This document shows, one piece after another, positions 23,963 to 32,480 of a stretch of 64,000 bases of DNA (position 1 is its first letter; every line of letters starts with the position of its first letter). The position numbers were made by a program, and so were the translations under genes. Under the pieces are notes generated by a model. The model made no database searches. It saw only the letters and a list, made by a program, of their open reading frames with translations, and was not told where the DNA came from. The stretch is taken from positions 3,782,001-3,846,000 of the forward strand of contig NZ_CP042163.1 of assembly GCF_007725405.1 (NCBI RefSeq), given 5' to 3'. Source of the stretch: Shouchella miscanthi. Its GTDB lineage: Bacteria > Bacillota > Bacilli > Bacillales > Bacillaceae_D.

Positions 23963-24481
23963 CTATGCTGGTTTCTCTATCGTTTTTAACGGTCGTTTTT
24001 TATTCTTTACCCTTTCTTCAATAGCTGGTGTAAAACGATCGACGCCCAAACGCCCAGCGTTATGCTTGCTTACTAATAACGGAATGGTCATCAGAAGCAT
24101 AAGTGGATTCGTTGATACAGTTCCAGCCAGCAAGAAAGATGTATTCATGACCCCTCCGAAAAATCCAGCCGTTTTCGTGAAAAGACCAATGATCAAAGCG
24201 ATTCCGACAAACACCTCACCCCACATAACCATAAAACTAAACAAGTCTGCATAGGGGATCGCTACGTTTTCAAGAAAAGCTACGTACAACGGGTAGGCTA
24301 CTTCTTCCGTACCCCCTTTTAAAACCGGATTGGCTGCGGCTGCTTGTAAAAATCCACCTGCGTTAAATTCTCCTCCCATCACTTTTCCGATACCTGAGCT
24401 AAACCACATCCACCCTAAAGCTATACGTAAAACCGTTAGTGCTACTTGAGCTAATTTAGATGATTGCAAGAACTGTAACAT
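23963..24481 (-). CDS. DoxX-family membrane protein
   Basis: A 172-residue protein with four membrane helices. Family features are LRIALGWMWFSSGIGKVMGG near the N-terminus, LFSFMVMWGEVFVGIALIIG and the GVMNTSFLLAGTVSTNP loop. DoxX-like proteins of Bacillus (for example CatD) are linked to thiol or quinone stress, but the exact role here is unknown. AAGGAGG precedes the ATG. The promoter region carries two copies of an inverted repeat, indicating a dedicated repressor. Confidence 0.85.
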   Translation of the reverse strand: MLQFLQSSKLAQVALTVLRIALGWMWFSSGIGKVMGGEFNAGGFLQAAAANPVLKGGTEEVAYPLYVAFLENVAIPYADLFSFMVMWGEVFVGIALIIGLFTKTAGFFGGVMNTSFLLAGTVSTNPLMLLMTIPLLVSKHNAGRLGVDRFTPAIEERVKNKKRPLKTIEKPA

Positions 24482-24496
24482 GGTTTTTCCTCCTTT

Positions 24497-24567
24497 GTGA
24501 ATGTTTTCACATTCTCTTTATACTCTTAGTATACACGCTTTCATGAATTTGTGAATAACTTCACAAA
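24497..24567 (-). promoter_or_regulatory. doxX promoter with two GTGAA-N4-TTCAC operators
   Basis: Operator copies at 24497-24510 (GTGAA-TGTT-TTCAC) and 24548-24567 (TTTGTGAA-TAAC-TTCACAAA, perfect 8-base arms). Between them on the minus strand is a promoter candidate, TTCACA (-35, inside the distal operator) and TATACT (-10) 16 bases apart. The proximal copy would lie just past the transcription start. The binding protein is not encoded nearby. Confidence 0.6.
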
Positions 24568-24714
24568 CTAATTCACATAGTGTTCATACTTAAGAAAAAT
24601 CCGTACCGTTCCCTCTCTTAAAAATTTTTCTCCCTCCCATTTCAGGTTTTCAAAAGTCCGTTTAGGGTAAGAAAAAATGGATATCACCTATTCAATAGGA
24701 GGAGTTGAAAAAGA

Positions 24715-25308
24715 TTGATGAAAAGATTGTTTTTAAGCAGCTTAATCGTCATCGTTTTAGCGGCTTGTTCAGAAAATGAAGAAGGAACGACAAATGACGC
24801 TAACACAGAAAATGATGACCAAACGGCTGAACAAGTGGAATCCGAGGAAGCGTCTACTTCTTCAAATGAAGAGTTTATCGGATTAGGTGAAGCTAGGTTA
24901 GGCGATACATATGAGGAGTTTGTTGAAGCTTTTGGAGAAGACACATCTGACACAGAGGGAATCGGTTTTTTTCAAAACGAATCCATCTGGATAAATTATA
25001 ATGATACCCTAACCTATACCGTTGTGCTTCATTTTGAAGTAACTGACCAAGTTGATCGTAGCAAAGAGGAAGTAGACGACCTCATTCAAGCTGTCCTTCC
25101 TGAAGACTCTCAGTTTGAGCGAGAAGAAATGGATGAAGAAGAAGAGTTATTTATGTTGCACTATACAAGTGACCAGCTTGAAGCGACGTTTCATACAATG
25201 ACTGGTCACTTAAGTGATCGCACTGATTACCGAGAAGTCCGTGCGGATTTAGTCCCTTCTGAAGAAAATGAGAATAGATTTAGCGGCATTGTGTTCTCTT
25301 CTAACTAG
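24715..25308 (+). CDS. Acidic lipoprotein, unknown function
   Basis: A 197-residue lipoprotein. MKRLFLSSLIVIVLAAC is a signal peptide with lipobox LAAC. It is followed by a highly acidic low-complexity linker (about 20-55, Glu/Asn/Thr) and a beta-rich domain (LGEARLGDTYEEFVEAFGED, IWINYNDTLTYTVVLHFEV). The GEARLGDTYEEFVEAFG pattern resembles DUF-type secreted domains in Bacillaceae, but no function is known. TTG at 24715 and ATG at 24718 are both possible starts after GGAGGAG. Confidence 0.75.
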   Translation: MMKRLFLSSLIVIVLAACSENEEGTTNDANTENDDQTAEQVESEEASTSSNEEFIGLGEARLGDTYEEFVEAFGEDTSDTEGIGFFQNESIWINYNDTLTYTVVLHFEVTDQVDRSKEEVDDLIQAVLPEDSQFEREEMDEEEELFMLHYTSDQLEATFHTMTGHLSDRTDYREVRADLVPSEENENRFSGIVFSSN

Positions 25309-25370
25309 AACCGTTTAAAGTCGTGTATGCATAGTAAGAAGCATCACGCTACTTACCTCTATAATTAATT

Positions 25371-25405
25371 AAGCCCATTCACACTAAGTGAATAGGCTTA
25401 TTTTT
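25371..25405 (+). terminator. Rho-independent terminator
   Basis: AAGCCCATTCAC (25371-25382) pairs with GTGAATAGGCTT (25388-25399) with one G-U, followed by ATTTTT. Confidence 0.75.
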
Positions 25406-25542
25406 GCGTTTTAAAAGGTGCAACAACGTAAATAAAGCGTTTAATTCCTATAAAAGTGGGAAAAGATTTACTGTCTTTACTATTTGCAAAATGTTAAAAC
25501 TTTAGACAATCACCAACGAATTCAACAAAAAGGAGACGAACA

Positions 25543-26685
25543 ATGAGAAAAAGTTTAGTTTACGGGGCAATGGTCAGTCTTACTAGCGTTACACTCTTAA
25601 GCGCATGTGGGGGTAACGAAGAAGATGGTAATGGAAATGAGCCAACTGATGAAAACGAGAATGCAGAGGTTGAAGCTGAGGGATACAGCCATTTCGATGA
25701 AATTTCTATTGAAGGTCATGTTGCTGACACAGTGTTTTACATAAGTGAAAACGGTGATACGTTATTATGGGGAGAGAAGCCTGGCCAATTAACAAATATT
25801 GAAAGTTCAAAGGTTTGGATGAATGGTGAAACGAAAGAAGCGGATATCCCAGAACGTGAACATCCTATTCAACCAATGCTTTCTGAAAGTGGAATGATTG
25901 TTTATTCCCACTCTGACAGTGACCGACCAATTGAAGAGCGAAATTGGGTAGCGGAACTGAACCCTTCTACTGAAGAAGTAACCGAATTTTATATGGACAA
26001 CGACTGGGATCAATATGTTGTTACAATGGGGTCGAATTATTCAGAAGATCCTCGACGCGTCATTAGTAGCCGCAATCATTATGACGATGAGGTGGTACAT
26101 ATGTATCTCTGGGATATGGATTCAAATGAAGTCAAAGAGATTGACTTGACGGAAACCGTTGCAAATGAAGTTGATCTTGAGGAACTAAGTGCATACCCCC
26201 ATGGAGCCATCACAAGCGATGGAACAGAAATGTATGCGGTTCTAGCTGACGTAGGGATCTTACATTATAACTTAGAAGATGATACGTCTGAATTCATTCA
26301 TTCAGCAGAGGTTGGATTCTTCGCGAACAATGAAAAATCACAAACATCGATTCTCACCTCCGATGACCGTTATATTCTCTATGCCATGCTGGAAGACAGA
26401 CGCATGACTCATTTTGCTTACAGTATTGAATCAGGTGAATCGATTGAACTTGGCGAGGGCATTGCGACGTACCCATTAACAGATGGAACCATTATGATGT
26501 TTACCTACGATGACGAATTTATTCATTTCAATTTAGACACGGATACCACAGCAACGGCACATACCCCAGAGCTAGGTGAAGATGACCGCATTGATAGTTT
26601 TACTGTAAGCAGCGACGGAACAACACTGGCATATGCCGTACGTGACGAGAAGAACGAAACCGTCATTCAATTAGTTCGAAACTAA
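25543..26685 (+). CDS. Lipoprotein with beta-propeller-like repeats
   Basis: A 380-residue lipoprotein. The signal sequence ends in LLSAC (Cys22), followed by an acidic linker. The rest contains repeated blade-like strands such as GAITSDGTEMYAVLADVGIL, TSDDRYILYAMLEDRR and SSDGTTLAYAVRDEKNE, each an SDG/SDD turn followed by a hydrophobic strand, as in TolB/WD40-type propellers. Function is unknown and could be ligand sensing or protein binding at the cell surface. AAGGAGA is 8 bases before the ATG. Confidence 0.7.
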   Translation: MRKSLVYGAMVSLTSVTLLSACGGNEEDGNGNEPTDENENAEVEAEGYSHFDEISIEGHVADTVFYISENGDTLLWGEKPGQLTNIESSKVWMNGETKEADIPEREHPIQPMLSESGMIVYSHSDSDRPIEERNWVAELNPSTEEVTEFYMDNDWDQYVVTMGSNYSEDPRRVISSRNHYDDEVVHMYLWDMDSNEVKEIDLTETVANEVDLEELSAYPHGAITSDGTEMYAVLADVGILHYNLEDDTSEFIHSAEVGFFANNEKSQTSILTSDDRYILYAMLEDRRMTHFAYSIESGESIELGEGIATYPLTDGTIMMFTYDDEFIHFNLDTDTTATAHTPELGEDDRIDSFTVSSDGTTLAYAVRDEKNETVIQLVRN

Positions 26686-26729
26686 CTAACGCTCTTGCTT
26701 ATATGCTAGTTGCACAAGCACATAGAAAA

Positions 26730-26757
26730 AAGACCCCTTCCATAAGAAGGGGCTCTT
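26730..26757. terminator. Bidirectional terminator between lipoprotein and flagellin genes
   Basis: AAGACCCCTTC (26730-26740) pairs with GAAGGGGCTCTT (26746-26757). On the minus strand it is followed by T6 and ends the flagellin transcript. Confidence 0.8.
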
Positions 26758-26762
26758 CATGA

Positions 26763-27596
26763 TTATCCAAGTAACTGAAGTACTTGTTGTGGTTGTTGGT
26801 TTGCTTGAGCAAGCATCGATTGAGACGCTTGAGCAAGAATGTTTTGCTTCGTGTATTCCATAATTTCTTTCGCCATGTCTACGTCACGGATACGAGACTC
26901 AGCAGCTTGAAGGTTTTCAGATGCATTGTCTAAGTTAGAGATTGTATGCTCTAAACGGTTTTGCCAAGCTCCTAATTGTGCTCTTCCAGCTGAAACAGCC
27001 TTAATTTGATCATCAATCGTTTCAACTAACGCCGTTGCTGTAGCATGATCAGCAACATCAGTTTCAGTTAAAGCTCCAACCGCAGTTACAATGGCAGATA
27101 AATCAATTCCCTCTGTCGCAAAATCTAACTCCATACTTTGGCCATTGTTTGCCCCAACTTGGATATTTAAAGTTTCAGCGGTACCATCAAGGATATTTTT
27201 CTCGTTAAACTCAGTGTTGTCTTTAATTCTTTCTAGTTCTTTTCCTAGTTCACCAAGTTCAATTCCAATTGCTTCACGATCTACATCATCATTTGTATCG
27301 TTTGATGCTTGTACCGCTAATTCACGCATACGTTGAAGAATGGAATGAGCTTCGTTTAATCCACCCTCAGCCGTTTGAATTAAAGAAATACCATCTTGTG
27401 AGTTACGGCTCGCTTGATCTAAACCACGAACTTGCGCGCGCATTTTTTCAGAGATTGCTAGACCTGCCGCATCGTCTCCCGCTTTGTTAATGCGAAGTCC
27501 TGAAGATAATTTTTCTTGTGCTTTTGCTGCCATGCCTTGGTTTACGCCAAGTTGACGGTGAGCGTTCATAGCGTTTAAATTGTTGTTGATAATCAT
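26763..27596 (-). CDS. hag: Flagellin
   Basis: A 277-residue flagellar filament subunit. The conserved N-terminal D0/D1 region (MIINNNLNAMNAHRQLGVNQ, SSGLRINKAGDDAAGLAISE, RNSQDGISLIQTAEGGL) and C-terminal D1/D0 region (ISNLDNASENLQAAESRIRD, ending QPQQVLQLLG) are intact. The variable middle is short, about 70 residues, as in compact Bacillus Hag proteins. It is a stand-alone gene with a sigma-D promoter and a CsrA-type leader upstream and a strong terminator downstream. Confidence 0.97.
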   Translation of the reverse strand: MIINNNLNAMNAHRQLGVNQGMAAKAQEKLSSGLRINKAGDDAAGLAISEKMRAQVRGLDQASRNSQDGISLIQTAEGGLNEAHSILQRMRELAVQASNDTNDDVDREAIGIELGELGKELERIKDNTEFNEKNILDGTAETLNIQVGANNGQSMELDFATEGIDLSAIVTAVGALTETDVADHATATALVETIDDQIKAVSAGRAQLGAWQNRLEHTISNLDNASENLQAAESRIRDVDMAKEIMEYTKQNILAQASQSMLAQANQQPQQVLQLLG

Positions 27597-27604
27597 TGTT
27601 CAAC

Positions 27605-27645
27605 ACATCCTTATGTTTTTTTGATCTCCACATCCGTTTGGAGAT
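27605..27645 (-). promoter_or_regulatory. Two CsrA-type sites in the hag leader
   Basis: On the minus strand ACATAAGGATGT (27616-27605) covers the ribosome site and fits the CsrA consensus ACARGGAUGU with one inserted base. Upstream, the hairpin ATCTCCA/TGGAGAT (27645-27639 and 27630-27624) shows GGATG in its 8-base loop. The Bacillus subtilis hag leader has the same two-site design, by which CsrA blocks Hag translation until FliW removes it. csrA and fliW are not in this window. Confidence 0.65.
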
Positions 27646-27669
27646 TGCCTTGCGGTGTTGCTACTCTAT

Positions 27670-27696
27670 ATATCGAACGGATTTTTAAGATGTTTA
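27670..27696 (-). promoter_or_regulatory. Sigma-D promoter of hag
   Basis: On the minus strand TAAA, 15 bases, then TTCGATAT. The sigma-D consensus is TAAA-N15-GCCGATAT, so only two -10 positions differ. It is about 75 bases upstream of the flagellin start. Confidence 0.8.
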
Positions 27697-27786
27697 TAGT
27701 TTTATAAAGTATTTTTCTATTTTTCTGTAGGCTTGCGTGCACTTAACCATTTTAATATGGTCCCATTCTAGAAATTAACTGTAAAA

Positions 27787-27816
27787 ACTACCTTGTTCAC
27801 TAAAGAACAGGTAGTC
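27787..27816 (-). terminator. Terminator of the acidic lipoprotein gene
   Basis: On the minus strand CTACCTGTTC (27814-27805) pairs with GAACAAGGTAG (27798-27788, one bulge), followed by T5. Confidence 0.75.
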
Positions 27817-27838
27817 TTTTCTTCTATTCATTGTCACT

Positions 27839-29113
27839 TCACTGCCTCTCTTCTACTTCCCCTGTTTCTTTGTCTACTTGGTACCAGCCTACTGTATTCA
27901 TCATCTCTCCTGAAAAGACAAATACGCGCACAACAAATACATCTTCTTCGTCTTCTCGATCTTCCACACCTATTTGCACTTCTTCAAGGTCATAGTCTCC
28001 ATGATCTCGAATATAGTCAAACACGAGATTCGAGGCATCCTCTCTCGTGATAGCTGTGCTTTCCTCTTGTTCATTTGATTCTTCATGTTGTTCATCCTCA
28101 TTGAAATCAAACGGTTCAGCTAAAGGGTAGATGGAGATCACTTTCTCTGTTTCATTGACAAGTCGAAGCTCCTCTACTTGGAAGTCAAGGGCAGCTAATT
28201 GAACGACGTGTTCAAAATCGATCCGCTCTTGTTCGGATGGCTCACTACCGTCATGTAGGTTATAGCTGACTATCGCTTGATTGTCATCAATCGTGGCCTC
28301 TTGAACGTTCAGACCTTCATATAGTCCAGAGCCATAGTCTCCATTGTCGTCATCAACAGATGCCATTGCTTCAATCGTCTGGCTAAAGTCTAGCAATTCA
28401 TCGTCATCATAATACATCTCTTTTCCTACACTGTTTCCGCTTACATATTGACTCTCGCCTTGATCATGGTTTTCAGGTAAACGAACATAGTAGCCTCGAG
28501 TTGGTGCATGATCAACCTCTATTGGTTCTTCAATAGTCATTTGGGCAAAGTGTAAGTCTCTTTCCCCGTCCTGATTAAACAGGTTTATTTCATTAATGCC
28601 AAATCGAAATGATAGCTCATGAAGCACTTCCCAAAATTGGTTCGATTCAGTGGCGGCCATACTTAAGGTGTCTTCGTCGTTATAATAGAAATTTGCTGTT
28701 CTCTCGTCCATTTCATAATGAGTCGTGGCAGAGAATAAATCTCGTTGAGAAGGATCACTTTCTTGTAAAGATTGCTGAAAACGCTCCTCTCGCGTTAGTT
28801 CGTCAGCTGTCCGCGTGAACTGGAACACTACACCAAATGATTCATGGGGTTCCGCAAAAATGAGATAATCCCCTGCAACTCGTTCTTCCGTATAGTCGTT
28901 ATCTCCGTTTTCTTCATCGTGATCTTCGTTAAGGCTATCCTCTTCCTCTGTTTCGTCTCTATTGCTTACGGATGCTTGTTCCTCTGATTGATCACTTGAT
29001 GCACCTTCTGGCGTTCCTCCATTGTTTGACGGGTTTTCTTCTGTTGTATCGTTGCAAGCTACCGCCAATAAACTAACACTAATTAACCCTGCTACACTTG
29101 CTATTTTCCTCAA
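27839..29113 (-). CDS. Acidic lipoprotein, unknown function
   Basis: About 424 residues, exported lipoprotein (IASVAGLISVSLLAVAC, lipobox AVAC). An extremely acidic Glu/Asp/Ser/Asn linker (about 25-75) is followed by two alpha/beta regions, one around FQFTRTADELTREERFQQSL and another with LYEGLNVQEATIDDNQAIVS and a DFEHVVQLAALDF helix that recalls GerMN-type domains. The C-terminal ~75 residues (EDASNLVFDYIRDHGDYDLE, VGWYQVDKETGEVEE) look like a PepSY-like fold. The start is uncertain: a TTG at 29113 has proper spacing from AGGAGG, while the ATG two codons upstream touches it. Confidence 0.7.
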   Translation of the reverse strand: MRKIASVAGLISVSLLAVACNDTTEENPSNNGGTPEGASSDQSEEQASVSNRDETEEEDSLNEDHDEENGDNDYTEERVAGDYLIFAEPHESFGVVFQFTRTADELTREERFQQSLQESDPSQRDLFSATTHYEMDERTANFYYNDEDTLSMAATESNQFWEVLHELSFRFGINEINLFNQDGERDLHFAQMTIEEPIEVDHAPTRGYYVRLPENHDQGESQYVSGNSVGKEMYYDDDELLDFSQTIEAMASVDDDNGDYGSGLYEGLNVQEATIDDNQAIVSYNLHDGSEPSEQERIDFEHVVQLAALDFQVEELRLVNETEKVISIYPLAEPFDFNEDEQHEESNEQEESTAITREDASNLVFDYIRDHGDYDLEEVQIGVEDREDEEDVFVVRVFVFSGEMMNTVGWYQVDKETGEVEERQ

Positions 29114-29245
29114 GAACATCCCTCCTAGATAAAACCTACTATCAACTCCATTCCCAAGCTCACTGCCTCGTAAACGGATCGCTACTCAGAAAAAATGCTT
29201 AGTAGAGTCCACAACGTTTGTCACTTTTCAATCAAACCACGAAAA

Positions 29246-29270
29246 ACCCCTGACACATTAGTCAAGGGGT
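29246..29270 (-). terminator. Terminator of the peptidoglycan-binding protein gene
   Basis: On the minus strand ACCCCTTGAC (29270-29261) pairs with GTCAGGGGT (29254-29246, one-base bulge), followed by T5. Confidence 0.75.
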
Positions 29271-29286
29271 CTCCATTTATTGTTGT

Positions 29287-29886
29287 TTACGATTGTGGAT
29301 CGGGTTCGACGACATCGCCATTTTTATAGACGTTGTAAAATCCGACTGTGCCGGAGCCGCCGCTATCAATTAAGTCTTGGCTTTGTGCTTTAAGGGAGTA
29401 GAAGTGGTTCCCTTCTGAATCTTCTCTTAAGACACCGTCACTACTAAAGATGAGGTCATCGTTTTGAAGTGCCTCTTCTGCATAGTGAATCGCTGTTTCT
29501 ACTGGGAATTGTGCGTCATCGTACTCTGAGAACAGCGCTACCCACGTATTGACGCCAACAATGCCGTCAGCAATCAGTCCGTGTTCGGCTTGAAAAGCTT
29601 TGACTTGATCTTCCGTGTTTGGTCCAAATACCCCGTCAACCTCGGTTTCAAATCCAGCTTGGCTGATCGTAAATTGAACAAAGTCAACTTCATTTCCATA
29701 CATACCTGTGCTACCTTGGGTAAGCGTCGGCTGGTGTTCTGGGGCGATGTTTAATACGTTTTCATACTCATTTTGCTCATCTGTTGCCTGTACCATTTGA
29801 TCATCGGAGGCGGATGCGTGCTGCATGGGAAGTGGTGCTGCTACAAGCGCAACCGCCGGAACAATAGCGAACCATTTCTTATTCAT
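29287..29886 (-). CDS. Secreted peptidoglycan-binding protein
   Basis: A 199-residue exported protein. The signal peptide is residues 1-27 (WFAIVPAVALVAAPLPMQHA, cleavage near ASA). Residues about 55-115 form a PG_binding_1 domain (LTQGSTGMYGNEVDFVQFTI, then EVDGVFGPNTEDQVKAFQAE and GIVGVNTWVALF). The C-terminal ~75 residues have no recognised family. It probably attaches to the cell wall. No catalytic domain is attached. AGGAGGAG lies before the ATG. Confidence 0.85.
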   Translation of the reverse strand: MNKKWFAIVPAVALVAAPLPMQHASASDDQMVQATDEQNEYENVLNIAPEHQPTLTQGSTGMYGNEVDFVQFTISQAGFETEVDGVFGPNTEDQVKAFQAEHGLIADGIVGVNTWVALFSEYDDAQFPVETAIHYAEEALQNDDLIFSSDGVLREDSEGNHFYSLKAQSQDLIDSGGSGTVGFYNVYKNGDVVEPDPQS

Positions 29887-29991
29887 CTCGATCTCCTCCT
29901 ATTTTTGAACTTATAGGATGGCTACCTTCCTAGAGGCAGAACAAAACGTCTTCAGCAATGGTTACACACTTTTTTACGTTGCTTGAATCTT

Positions 29992-30708
29992 CTACACAAG
30001 TTTGAGATGTGGACACGCTTCACAGTATGCCATCTTTCCGACTTTATAATTAAAGCAGCAAGTGCGCCTTTTTGGTGCTTCCACGTCAGGGTTATGCAAG
30101 TAGAGAAAGGAGTGAATGGGGTTCTTCTTACATGCAAATAAGGCACCATCTGCTTGTTGTAAAAACGTAAAATCGTCGATGATACGTTGCTTTACAATGG
30201 GGCTTATGTCTTTTGAAAGCATTTTGCGATAAATGGAATTGATACGGACAGCCACGTTTTCCCACAGTATGTTATAGGGCGCAGAAGAGACTTGTTTCAT
30301 CGTCATGAGTAACGGCGTGAGATGATCTGCGAATAATTCAGACAGCAACGTTTGTCGCATGGTTGTTCGATTATCGATTGGAATAGCTAGCCAAAGCTCG
30401 TCTGCATGAGGGATAGACAACTGTCGCCCGTTTTCACTTACGTACATTTGATCCGGTGGTAAGCGCAAGACCGCATCAGCGCTTGCCAAGTGATAAAGGG
30501 TAGAAGCAGCCACTATTCTGGCATAATGCTTCAGAAAAAGCGAGGCAGCAATCTTTAAATCCGATGTGCCGCAGCTTGCCATGTAACTCTCTAGAAAAGA
30601 ACGACAGCCTGCTTCTTCAACTAAATAGGATAATCGTCTATGTTGTTCATTCGGTTCTTCTTTGTTTATAAAAAACGTGTGGTACTCATCTAGCTGAGTC
30701 GTGTCCAT
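29992..30708 (-). CDS. FhuF-like siderophore iron reductase
   Basis: A 238-residue cytosolic protein. The C-terminus TCCFNYKVGKMAYCEACP has the Cys-Cys-x10-Cys-x2-Cys arrangement that binds a [2Fe-2S] cluster in FhuF-type ferric-siderophore reductases, and the length fits. Its role would be to reduce and release iron from imported siderophore. It is 109 bases downstream of the Btr-like regulator, same strand, and next to a siderophore-binding lipoprotein gene, which supports the assignment. Confidence 0.85.
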   Translation of the reverse strand: MDTTQLDEYHTFFINKEEPNEQHRRLSYLVEEAGCRSFLESYMASCGTSDLKIAASLFLKHYARIVAASTLYHLASADAVLRLPPDQMYVSENGRQLSIPHADELWLAIPIDNRTTMRQTLLSELFADHLTPLLMTMKQVSSAPYNILWENVAVRINSIYRKMLSKDISPIVKQRIIDDFTFLQQADGALFACKKNPIHSFLYLHNPDVEAPKRRTCCFNYKVGKMAYCEACPHLKLV

Positions 30709-30817
30709 TTATAGCCAACACCTTTTTATCAAGTTTATTCGACTAGTATACGGCTCACGATCAAAAAGAACATAGACATTCCAGTTTCTTTTTTGGTGTT
30801 TTCCGACCTTTACGTGT

Positions 30818-32344
30818 TTAGCCAATCAATTGGGCAAATTTTTGCAGCATCAACTTATGTGAATACGCATTGTAGCTCGTATACAAATGCTTTTCTTCAA
30901 AGATTTCATGGACGTGATGGTCTTTTACTGCGCGCATCGATTGCCAGACTGGATTGTTTTGTAGGCGACTTAATTGCGTTCGAATCTGCTTGTTACTTGG
31001 CAGCTGGTTATGCTTTCGGTACACGGTAACGATGATACGGTCCGGTTCATACGCCGCTATCCTCTGCACACTCACTTCCTCTATATGAGCAATGCGTTCA
31101 ATGCCTTCCGGGGCCTTTACGTGCAAGTCTCCGTACAAGACGGAGCCGATGTTTCGCTTTCCATAGATGCACTGAGTACCGTCACCAATACCTATAATTA
31201 GAACCCGCTCATCCCTTACATGGTGGCGTATCTGTTCTTTCACGTTCTCGACTTGCTTTCTATAGGCTGTTAAAAAGGCAGCTGCCTCTTTTTCTCGTCC
31301 GATGACTTTCGCAATCGTGTTCAAATGGGCACGCCAATCGTCTTGATAATTCAGGACGATGGTAGGAGCAATATGGGTTAAAAGCGCTTCTTTTTGGGTT
31401 TGAGATTCAGTGGTCATTCCTGTCCGTACAAGTAAATCTGGTTTCATCGCCAGTAATCGTTCTAAATCCGGACCTTTCTCCCCTATGGACTTGGTGTCCA
31501 TTAAATGCTCTAGCGCAGGAAACGATTCATCTATAATGGCCGCATATGGTTTTACGCCAAGGGCAATTAAATGTCCCGTAACCAAATGATTCAAAGAAGC
31601 AATCCTTTGGGTTTGTTTAAACGTATGGCTATAAACGGAAGGGGCATAGCCTTCTTTTCGTTTGAATTTGCGACTAAAATAAAACTCATCATTAAATCCA
31701 ACCTGCCTCGCAATCGCGTGCACGTTTAACCGATTCTCAAGCAACAACTTCTTTGCTTCTTGCAATCGAACGTGGTTCACATACGCCATCGGACTCATTT
31801 TCACATGCTGCTTGAATTTCCTCGCATAATAGTCGACTTGAAGCTCTGTTCTCTCGGCGAGTTGTTCTCGGGTCAGCTCTTGATGATAGTGGGTTTCGAT
31901 ATAGCGTTTGCTTTGTGCGATTCGTGCTTCAATGGATTCATTCATCTCTTGCTGTTTATCTAAAAGTGTACTCACTAATTCTTGGAAACAGCCATTTGCT
32001 CGAAGAGAGCCGATTTCTGATCCTTCTTTAAAGTGTGTGACCATTTCATCGAGTAGGTGCTTAAAACGATAAGGCATTTCCGACTCGGTCGCCTTTGGGA
32101 AAAGACATACAGTCGGTTTGAACACATGATCCTCTTCTTTTAATGCAAGGAATTCAATGTAGTAGCCGCTTGTAAGCTCCATTGTCTGATCCTGTTCAAA
32201 ACGCGCAGGGATAAACCTTATGTTCCTCTCACTCGATGTTATTTCAATAAAGAAGCCATGATGACTCTGTGATTGCCTTACCACTTGAAGGCTTTGAGCG
32301 TATGTAATCGATGTTAATTGAAGGATCATTTCCTTCCCCATCAT
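30818..32344 (-). CDS. Btr-type AraC regulator fused to a siderophore-binding domain
   Basis: A 508-residue two-part protein. Residues about 150-255 are a double HTH AraC domain (RYIETHYHQELTREQLAERT, VNHVRLQEAKKLLLENRLNV, VGFNDEFYFSRKFKRKEGYA). Residues about 265-508 are a periplasmic-binding fold (RIASLNHLVTGHLIALGVKP, SIGEKGPDLERLLAMKPDLL) as in Bacillus subtilis Btr, where the binding domain senses Fe-bacillibactin inside the cell and activates uptake genes. The start is the ATG at 32344, 8 bases after GGGG. It is divergent from the binding lipoprotein gene across a Fur box. Confidence 0.9.
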   Translation of the reverse strand: MMGKEMILQLTSITYAQSLQVVRQSQSHHGFFIEITSSERNIRFIPARFEQDQTMELTSGYYIEFLALKEEDHVFKPTVCLFPKATESEMPYRFKHLLDEMVTHFKEGSEIGSLRANGCFQELVSTLLDKQQEMNESIEARIAQSKRYIETHYHQELTREQLAERTELQVDYYARKFKQHVKMSPMAYVNHVRLQEAKKLLLENRLNVHAIARQVGFNDEFYFSRKFKRKEGYAPSVYSHTFKQTQRIASLNHLVTGHLIALGVKPYAAIIDESFPALEHLMDTKSIGEKGPDLERLLAMKPDLLVRTGMTTESQTQKEALLTHIAPTIVLNYQDDWRAHLNTIAKVIGREKEAAAFLTAYRKQVENVKEQIRHHVRDERVLIIGIGDGTQCIYGKRNIGSVLYGDLHVKAPEGIERIAHIEEVSVQRIAAYEPDRIIVTVYRKHNQLPSNKQIRTQLSRLQNNPVWQSMRAVKDHHVHEIFEEKHLYTSYNAYSHKLMLQKFAQLIG

Positions 32345-32441
32345 AATCGAATCCCCTTTCACAATCAGAAAAGTCGTTTTCTTTCATATTAAAACGGAAA
32401 TATCCATGGACGCTTCTCTCTTGCTTTACTATCATTATAGT

Positions 32442-32456
32442 TGATTATGATTCTCA
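32442..32456. promoter_or_regulatory. Fur box
   Basis: TGATTATGATTCTCA matches the Fur consensus TGATAATNATTATCA at 12 of 14 positions. It lies between the divergent regulator and lipoprotein genes, 25 bases upstream of the latter, and predicts iron repression. Confidence 0.75.
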
Positions 32457-32480
32457 CTATCAATTGAAAGCAGGGTATGT

